Shown here piece after piece: positions 56,493-64,000 of a DNA stretch of 64,000 nucleotides (position 1 is the first letter of the stretch; each line of letters begins with the position of its first letter). The notes under the pieces are model-generated. The model was not told the origin of the DNA. It worked only from the letters and a program-made list of their open reading frames with translations, and did no database searches. The stretch comes from Narthecium ossifragum (taxonomy: Eukaryota; Streptophyta; Magnoliopsida; Dioscoreales; Nartheciaceae): positions 30,160,972-30,224,971 of the forward strand of contig OY986964.1 of NCBI GenBank assembly GCA_963920575.1, written 5' to 3'. The translations under genes and the position numbers were made by a program.

Positions 56493-59006
56493 TGTCGCAC
56501 CCCGGCCCAGAAAACCTATCCGGACCGGGACACGAGGGGGGGGGGGGTTCCTACATCTACTAACATCAAACTGCCAGAAACAGTTACAATCAAATCAGAG
56601 AGCAAAAGTAATTCTAACAATTACTATTCCATCACAATCCAAAATTATACATTCATCAGAGTTATATCAAAATTTACATATATCAGTCCTCAAAAAGTTA
56701 TATCAACAGAAGTTTCCAGAAAAGCATAGCAGAAGCCCTCTTGATCCTCAAGCATGACCTGATGTCGACGCGTCACCACATGACGAACAATTGGGGGCCA
56801 CTGAAGAAGAGTTGGTACCTGCACCTGCAAATACCGCAGCCCAGGTAGGAATGAGCAAAAGCTTAACAGGGTTTTACTCTACGACACACACAAGGAAGAC
56901 AACAACAACTGTACTAACTCGGTGCCAAGTACTGAGGCCTGTCCAGAACCCCATAAATCCCGTCAATGACTCGAAGGGTACCTGTCCAAAGTATGTCCCT
57001 CCGATAGCCACTATTCAGGGACGGACCACCTCCGACGATCTCTGACACATGGTGGACATGACGATACCAGTAGGACACCCCTCTCCAAGCGGGATTTCCA
57101 CACTTGACGGAACAACCGTGGTTATGACAACCATCTCTCAGCACTCAAAGCAACAGAACTAACACGACCTCTAGACTCCAAATCAAAAGCTAAGGCTTTT
57201 CAGGGAGCCCATAAATCCGATCGATACCCCCAGGGTTCCCGTCCATGTAACCCTCTCCCGCCACAATAAGGAGAACCTCAACACATGTAGAACACCCTTA
57301 CCCATGCTGGATACCAAGCATGACGACACATGTCGGGGTAACGACATCCACCTCTTAGCAATTGATACAGGAGTACAAGGAGCAAACCTCAAACATCAGA
57401 TTATCAGTGCTACAGTCAAACCCTAGGCCTCGCTACCCAGCCTCGGTCCTAGAGTTAGATCCGGGCTACCCGAGAGCCCCGGATCGGCGGTCAACCACCG
57501 CCCACGCCTAGCCTATGCAACTAATGCACAACAAGGAATGTATGCTATGAATATACACAGATAGGAGATAAGCATGCAACAGTATGTTAAAGCAGCATAC
57601 AAGTCCAACCGGATCGCTGCAATGGTACTACCAACCGCTGCCAGCCGATCCGCAGCGGGTCCCAGCATTACGACTGTATCCTGACCGTCAACCGCGGACT
57701 CCTGCAGCGGGAAGCAACCCCGAAAACGATGATGAACAGTAAATATAATATTATATGTTTCGAACATATAATATTATTTAAATCACCAAAAAATCCTCTA
57801 CCTAGAGCTAATTGACCCCATCGATCCGATACCCAAACGACGTCAGATTCGAGATCCAACTTAGAATCCAGTAGACCAACATGTCGGGATCAACATATCC
57901 AAAATTCAGAAACATCCAACGGCTAGATTAACGGGAAAACGCTAATCAAAACCGCTAATCAAACTAATTTACCAATTACTTGCTGCAACGCAACCCTCCA
58001 GTCATAAATTCATAACAAATCGTAGGAAAATCAGCAAATTATGAAATTAGTTGGGTTTGAGAGTAGATTCCAAGATCTACAACTCTTATCTTCATCACAA
58101 CCCAAGAACATGCACGTACTGATCGAAAAACTCGCCGCAAACCGGCTGTTCTTCAAGAACAGCAGAAACCGGAAAATCCGAGATTAAATATGCATAAATC
58201 CTACTAAAATCTCAACCAAAGCTTATGAAACTTATACCATAAATTATACTAAGCAAGAGGAAACCAACACCACAAGGAACAACAAGATCAAACGGCTAGA
58301 TTAAGAGAAACCCATTAAACTAACTCAGATAGGTAGAAACCTACCGGAAACGCTAATCCTCGACTGATTCCTCACAAAACAGTCACCAACAAGGCTTCAA
58401 ACCACACCAGAGATCTTCCTCACGTCGCCACGGATCCAACGAGCCTTGGAACGCCCAAAACGGTGGTCGGAGGAGGGAGAACGGAGAAGAAGAAGCTCGC
58501 CGGAAAAATAGGGGAAGCAGAGCTCGCGGGAAGAAGAAAGAAGAAGAGAAGGAGAAGAGAAGGAGAAGAGGAAGAAGAGAAAGGAAAAGGGAGGGGGAAA
58601 GCCGGGGAAGGAGGGGAAAAGGGGGAGCAGAGGAGAGAAAGTCTTCTCTCCCCTGACAGCGGAGAGCGACGGCCACGGTGGCCGTCCTCTCAAGGAAGAA
58701 AAATGTTGACATGCTACAGTGCCTGGATCGATCCAAGACCTAGTTGGATCGATCCAACACTAGTTTGGATCAATCCACAGGTCAAAAACCTCATAAACGG
58801 ATCTAGTCAAACACAATTATCAACCAGAGGCTGTGTGTACACACGCGGTTGTGAAACAAACCAACGAAACGCAATTTACCAAATTGCCCTTGCGGTCTAA
58901 GAAAACAATACGATCCACTGGATCGTGCGCTCGACGCGAAACAATCAAACGAGCCACGGGTTCGACCCAGCCGGTCGACCCAGGAGTAGAGGGACAGGTC
59001 CTCACA
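56493..59006 (-). mobile_element. Solo LTR, family 1b (2514 bp)
   Basis: Begins TGTCGCACCCCGGCC, ends CAGGTCCTCACA, flanked by GGTTA (56488-56492 and 59007-59011). Only the terminal-side GGATCGATCC motifs (58726-58775) are present; the second-position array seen in other copies is absent. Confidence 0.9.
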
Positions 59007-59454
59007 GGTTAGACCAATGAACAAAACGCCGCCTTGCATCTCGCCCAGGAGGAAGGGTTTTCTTCCATTGATATTTAGCCATAGCCAAATCTTATCATCC
59101 ATCAAAGAGACAACTCTCTTGGCTTTAAGAGCAAGCTGCCAATTAATTTAACTCACGAACTCCTAGGCCACCCACCTCCTTAGGAAGGTAAACAGTCCCT
59201 CACGCCACCCTATTCATACATGCTTTTTTTCCTTGCCAAAGGAAGTCCCAGCACATGACGTACTCCAAAATTGATTGGAGGACCGACCTCAAAAGAACCA
59301 CCCGTCCAGCTTTTGCCAATCGCTTCCCCTGCCATGACATAATTTTATTCGCCAATTTCTCCAAAAGAGGAGCAAAATCAACTGCTCTAAGACGCTTCAT
59401 GGACAACGAAACCCCGAGATAATTCGAAGTTGTTGAGACTTCTCTCACCCCCAT
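59007..59454 (-). pseudogene. LINE fragment, region after RT
   Basis: Minus-strand translation has NYLGVSLSMKRL, FAPLLEKLANKIMSWQGKRL and AGRVVLLRSVLQSI, then GGLGVRE farther on. These are the conserved blocks between RT and zf-RVT in plant LINEs. It is continuous with 62455-63540 across the copia insertion. Confidence 0.8.
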
Positions 59455-59672
59455 TGTTGACGTATATAGTTATTGGTATAGATGGCATACTCATATATGG
59501 TAGTTTATATATATCAGAACCATATATGGCAGCTTGTGTCATATATAGTCAAATTGTACTCTTCCTTAATAGCTCCTTTTCTCTCTATATAGAGCTCTGA
59601 TTTGTTAGACAGTAAGGGTCTTGTACATTGAAACATCAATACAATAGTATCTTCTTTCCCATTGTTTCTACA
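59455..59672 (+). repeat. 5' LTR of copia element
   Basis: 218 bp, TG...CA ends, TATATAG near CTCTCTATATAGAGCTC could act as TATA. Confidence 0.93.
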
Positions 59673-59758
59673 TGGTATCAGACTGAAGCACGATCCTCGA
59701 TCCAGGTGTCTCTCCTACACCTCTGTGTTTTTCTGTGTAGCTTTCATCTCTCATCAAG

Positions 59759-60140
59759 ATGTCCTCTCAACCTACGCAACCTTCGTCTTCTACGTCCCAG
59801 CCGAAAGTTGCGTCTCCAGCTCCATCCCACCATGATGTTGTCCGTCCGATCGAAATTATTTTGGATGGGTCCAACTATAGCTTGTGGGCCTCTACCATGA
59901 CTGTCTTTCTCAAAGGCAGAAAATTATGGCGCTATGTCTCTGGCGGCTTTCCAAAGCCTAAGGCGCTTGCCACCGAATCCAAGGATGCCTTTGCTGATTG
60001 CCTGGAAGATTGGGAGAGTACCCAATGCAAGATTCTTTCTTGGTTCATCAGCACCTCGATTCCTTCCATTCACAGTCTTCTTCCTAGGCTTGAGAGTGCT
60101 AAAGCTGCATGGGAATTCTTAGCAGATCACTACAATTGCA
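59759..60140 (+). pseudogene. copia gag N-terminal part
   Basis: ATG at 59759 opens a gag of the UBN2 type (ILDGSNYSLWASTMTVFLKGR, LWRYVSGGFPKPK, WFISTSIPSIHSLLPRLESAKAAWEFL). At about 60140 the sequence passes directly into the integrase C-terminal region in another frame, so the rest of gag, the zinc knuckle and protease are missing. Confidence 0.88.
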
Positions 60141-60144
60141 CAAC

Positions 60145-62223
60145 AAAACTCCTTTCGAGCTTCTTTATGGTTCCATCCCTGATTATAGCTCTCTTCGAGT
60201 TTTTGGTTGTGCTTGCTTTGTTCTTCTTCCTCCTCATGAACGAACAAAGTTAGAGCCTCGTTCCCGGCTATGCTGCTTTCTTGGCTATGGTATCAACCAA
60301 AAAGGTTACCGATGTTATGATCCTATAGCTAAGCGCCTTCGGCTCTCTCGTCACATGGAATTTTGGGAGCATAAGCCTTTTTCTAGTCTCTCATCTATTC
60401 CTGCATCCTATTCTGATCATGCGCCTATATTTACTGATCCTTCTTGTGATCTATCTCCTGCGTCTCCTAACCATACTGCAGATACTAGTGGCTCTATAGA
60501 TGCTCAACCTACTGCTGCCCCCAGTGACCCTGACTTGTTTGTTGGTCATCCTGTGGCATCTCCTGACTCTGAGACATCTCAGGATCCACCAATCTCATCA
60601 TCCTCACTTGAGCATCGCCGCTCTGTTCGGGTAAGAGCACCACCTCCACACCTTGTTGATTACCATTGCTATTTTGCCTTAGCCACTCTTCATGAACCTC
60701 GTACATATCGTGAGGCTAGGACTGACCCTCTCTGGCAAAAAGCCATGACCGATGAATTAGATGCCCTTGCCAAAACTCATATCTGGGACCCAGTCGATTT
60801 GCCTCCTGATAAGGTTGCAGTTGGTTGTAAATGGGTATACAAAATCAAAACTCGTGCAGATGGATCGGTTGAGCAATACAAAGCACGCCTTGTGGCGAAA
60901 GGGTTTAATCAGGAGTATGGTGTTGATTATGAGGAGACTTTTTCTCCTGTTAGTCGACTCACCTCTGTCCGATCCCTTATTGTCGTTGCTATTGCCCGAC
61001 ATTGGTCATTATTCCAAATGGATGTCAAGAATGCCTTCCTCAATGGGGAGCTTATTGAGGAGGTCTACATGCAACCCCCTCCTGGGTATGAGCATCCACC
61101 ACATAAAGTCTGTCGGCTCCGTCATACCCTTTATGGTCTCAAGCAAGCTCCACATGCCTGGTTCTCTAAGTTTAGCTCTGTTATTGCTCAGCAAGGTTTT
61201 GAAGCCAGTTCTTATGACTCTGTCTTATTCAAGCGCACAACTGATGCTGGCACAATTCTGGTCCTTCTCTATGTTGATGACATGATTATCACTGGTGATG
61301 ATAGTCTAGGCATCAAGACTCTTCAACACTTTCTTAGTCAAAATTTTGAGATGAAGGACTTGGGTTCTCTTGGCTACTTTCTTGGCATTGAGGTTACATC
61401 TAGTACAGATGGCTATTATCTTTCTTAAGCCAAGTATGCTTCCGACCTTCTTTCTCGAGCAGGATTAACATACAACAAGACAGGTAGCACACATTTAGAG
61501 TATAATACTCGACTTGACCTCATTGATGGTGTTCCTCTAGATGATCTAGCCTTGTATCGACAGTTGGTTGGCAGTCTCATACACCTCACTGTCACTCGAC
61601 CCGATATTGCTTATGCGGTTCATGTGGTTAGTCAGTTCATGCATCAGCCACGCTCGACCCACTATGTTGCTGTTCTTTGCATTCTGAGATATATCAAAGG
61701 AACACTATTTCATGGACTTCATTTCTCATCACAGTCTTCTCTTGAGTTGCGAGCTTACTCGGATGCAGATTGGGCAGGGGATCCTATGGATCGTCGTTCT
61801 GTTACGGGGTACTGTTTCCTACTAGGGCCTTCCTTGATCTCTTGGCGTAGTAAGAAACAGTCAGTTGTTGCACGGTCCACTACAGAGGCTGAGTATCGTG
61901 CACTTGCTGACACTACTTGCGAATTATTGTGGTTGCGTCGCTTGTTATCTGACATGGGTGTTTCTCAGTCATCTAGTTCACCTATTCATTGTGACAATCA
62001 GAGTGCTATTCAAATTGCTCATAATGATGTCTTCCATGAGCGCACCAAGCACATTGAGATCGATTGTCATATCACTCGTCATCATCTTCGTGACGGTGTT
62101 CTTTGCCTTCGCAGTGTGCCCACAGAAGATCAACTTGCTGACATCTTCACGAAGTCCCATCCATCGGCTCGACTTCATGATCTCATTCACAAACTCAAGA
62201 TGGTTTCTTCCGCTCCATCATGA
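60145..62223 (+). pseudogene. copia pol: integrase tail, RT, RNase H
   Basis: Begins with the integrase tail NKTPFELLYGSIPDYSSLRVFGC (read as NKTPFELLYG then SIPDYSSLRVFGC). Then RT with WKALYGLKQ-like LYGLKQAPHAWF, and YVDDMIITGDD (about 61270-61302). The RNase H region has AYSDADWAG, RRSVTGYCF, STTEAEYRAL and the HERTKHIEIDCH end, finishing at 62223. One in-frame TAA at 61426-61428 replaces a probable Gln codon; the frame is otherwise kept to the end. The family copies its RNA into cDNA; this copy could move only with proteins from another element. Confidence 0.9.
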
Positions 62224-62236
62224 GTTTGAGGGGGGA

Positions 62237-62454
62237 TGTTGACGTATATAGTTATTGGTATAGATGGCATACTCATATATGGTAGTTTATATATATCAGA
62301 ACCATATATGACAGCTTGTGTCATATATAGTCAAATTGTACTCTTCCTTAATAACTCCTTTTCTCTCTATATAGAGCTCTGATTTGTTAGACAGTAAGGG
62401 TCTTGTACATTGAAACATCAATACAATAGTATCTTCTTTCCCATTGTTTCTACA
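62237..62454 (+). repeat. 3' LTR of copia element
   Basis: 218 bp; same as the 5' LTR except two G-to-A type differences. Confidence 0.93.
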
Positions 62455-63540
62455 CCCATAATATGTCAAATAGCAAGCTTCCTATCCACCGCCACGGAAG
62501 GCGAGAACATAGCACTAGACTTGGCCGAATTCATTTCCAACCCGGATAAAGCCTTGAATGTATTAGCTTTTGCTTCAATTTCCTTGCCTCCAAACAAGAC
62601 GCTTGAGAGACGAAAAGACAATCATCGGCGTAAAGTAGACGAGATAAAGAGAAGTCCGAATTCATGAACTTAAGCCCGATCAAGCCCGAACTATGTTCCT
62701 TAAGAATTCTTGAAAGCACCTCTTGGACAATAAGAAACAAGTATGGTGAGAGCGGATCTCCTTACCTCAACCAACCTTCCATGAAGCTTACCATTGACAA
62801 TAAAAGAGAACCATGGGCCTTGAACACAAGCCATGACCTATCTCACCCATCTAATCGAGAAATTCATCATAAGGAGACCCCGTTCAAGAAAAGCCCACTC
62901 CACCTTATCATAAGCGGATCTCAAGTCAACTTTAAACATCATAAGAGACTTAATTTTAGGAGCCATTCACACCGAATGAACAACCTCCAATGCTGAATCA
63001 ATATTGTCATGAATAGAGCGATCCAACACAAATGCCGATTGCTCTGGATCAATAAGGTCATTCAATACGGCTTTCATCCTCCGGCCAATAATAGAAGTAA
63101 CAACCTTATAGCCTACATTACATAGGCTAATAGGCTAATAGGCTAAAAGTCCTTCACCATTTTCGGGAGTTTACATTATGGAATAAAAGAAATCAAGATC
63201 TCATTCCAAGAGGGTGAATGACGGCTAGTATGAAAGAAGTTTTGCGATGCCTTCAGGCCCTACAACATCCCAATGTGCAGTATAGAGTTCCACAGGGATG
63301 CCTTCAGGCCCAATACATCTATTTTTGGCCATACCAAATACCACTATTTTCACATCACCATAACTCACTTCCTCTATACCAATGCGGCATGGAGAGCTTC
63401 ATCAACTCTAGGCAGCACATTCAAAAAAGGCCATGCAGGCCAGCCTTGCCATCCCCAAGCGTGGTGAAGAAATCAACAAAAACATTTTTAATATCCTCCT
63501 GAGAGTCCACAACATGATCATCATCAATCCAGGGCCTTCT
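62455..63540 (-). pseudogene. LINE fragment, reverse transcriptase
   Basis: Minus strand shows GDPLSPYLFLIVQEVLSRI and, farther on, LSRLLYADDCLFVSQ, the LINE RT catalytic motif. A TAA stands where Gln of the usual RQGDPLSP block is expected (about 62765-62770), and other frames are needed upstream (LLIVNGKLHGRLVEV). Dead fragment, continuing as 59007-59454 after the copia insertion. Confidence 0.8.
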
Positions 63541-64000
63541 TCGATGTCGAAAATAACTACCAAAAAAACTGGAAAGTAACTACAAAAAAAAAGGAAAATA
63601 ACTATAAAAAAAACTGGAAAGTAACTATCAAAAATAGCAAAATTGTGGGGTAAAGTAACTCTTCTTCGACGTTGAAAATAACAAAATTGTGACCGAAAGT
63701 TACGTTCCAGTTTTTTTTCGTAGTTACTTTTCAGTTTTTTTTTGTAATTACTTTTCAGTTTTTTGGGGGGCAATTCACTTTCCAATTTTTTGGTAGTTAC
63801 TTTCCGCCACAATTTTGGTATTTTTGGTACTTACTTTCCATTTTTTTGGAAAATAACTTGTAATAATTATGAAAATCATGTTAAGTTACTTTCCACATTA
63901 CTAATATCTGGAATATGAAAAATTACTTGTAATAATTATGAAAAGTAATGCAAGTTACTTTCCATTAGTTTAATTTGAAAAATAACTCTCAATTTACTTT
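63541..64000. repeat. AGTTACTTTCC / GGAAAGTAACT inverted and tandem repeats
   Basis: About a dozen copies of GGAAAGTAACTA or its complement, separated by A- or T-runs. Plus-oriented copies dominate to about 63660 and complementary ones after about 63715, so the block can fold on itself. It runs off the window end. Likely part of a MITE or satellite; class unknown. Confidence 0.7.

Larger units (their letters stand above)
59455..62454 (+). mobile_element. Ty1/copia retrotransposon, internally deleted, 3.0 kb
   Basis: Two 218-bp LTRs (59455-59672 and 62237-62454), TGTTGACG...TTTCTACA, differ at two positions. CCCAT flanks both sides (59450-59454 and 62455-62459). The primer-binding site TGGTATCAGACTGAAGC (59673-59689) follows the 5' LTR, fitting initiator-Met tRNA priming, and a purine tract (TTTGAGGGGGGA) precedes the 3' LTR. 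The inner 2.56 kb lacks the rest of gag, protease and the integrase core. Confidence 0.95.

Noticed and set aside
59673..59689. tRNA gene suggested by TGGTATCAGA
   Set aside because: It is the copia primer-binding site complementary to a tRNA, with no cloverleaf around it.

Overview
This window is nuclear DNA of a flowering plant. It holds one intact host gene with twelve spliced exons (an ABCB-type ABC transporter), a fossil plant pararetrovirus, and a dense nest of plant transposable elements: MULE, hAT, Ty1/copia, long solo LTRs and LINEs. I could not name the species. There is no bacterial-style operon, CRISPR array, rRNA or tRNA gene that I can support.

Layout. 1-6413: endogenous caulimovirid, plus strand, with movement-protein region, capsid/protease/RT/RNase H polyprotein and a third ORF. 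It stops at a (TA)n(GA)n microsatellite. 6461-8706: AT-rich intergenic DNA with a 191-bp tandem duplication. 8707-21031: the ABCB gene on the minus strand. All splice junctions keep frame, predicting 1257 residues. Its 5-kb intron 3 contains two tandem arrays and a possible small nested gene. 21032-26500: promoter side and intergenic DNA with a hAT-like MITE and LTR-like debris.

26.5-51.3 kb: remains of one large Mutator-like element of the ULP-carrying (Kaonashi-like) kind. A decayed Ulp1/C48 peptidase gene on plus (28.5-35.1 kb) faces a decayed MuDR transposase gene on minus (50.3-47.3 kb). A 305-bp inverted repeat lies near the two ends. Introns of both genes consist of the same ACGCGT/ACACGT-rich sequence. 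Nested inside are a copia 3' fragment (27201-28415), a solo LTR (29810-32221), a 6.1-kb hAT transposon (35533-41632) that itself carries a solo LTR (38548-40911), a solo LTR (41661-46911) split by another (42832-45469), and a 360-bp hAT-like MITE (46962-47321). A further solo LTR (51280-53702) sits just outside.

53.7-64 kb: LINE fragments on minus, cut by a solo LTR of another family (54089-55633), by a sixth LTR of the first family (56493-59006) and by a young, internally deleted Ty1/copia element (59455-62454, LTRs differing at 2 of 218 positions). The end is an AGTTACTTTCC-type repeat.

The most unusual signal is an architecture shared by unrelated LTR families. Arrays of palindromic GATCGATC or GGTCGACC motifs lie in the putative U3, just upstream of a TATA box. 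At a second, homologous position inside one LTR family the array unit has been exchanged while the flanks stay alignable.
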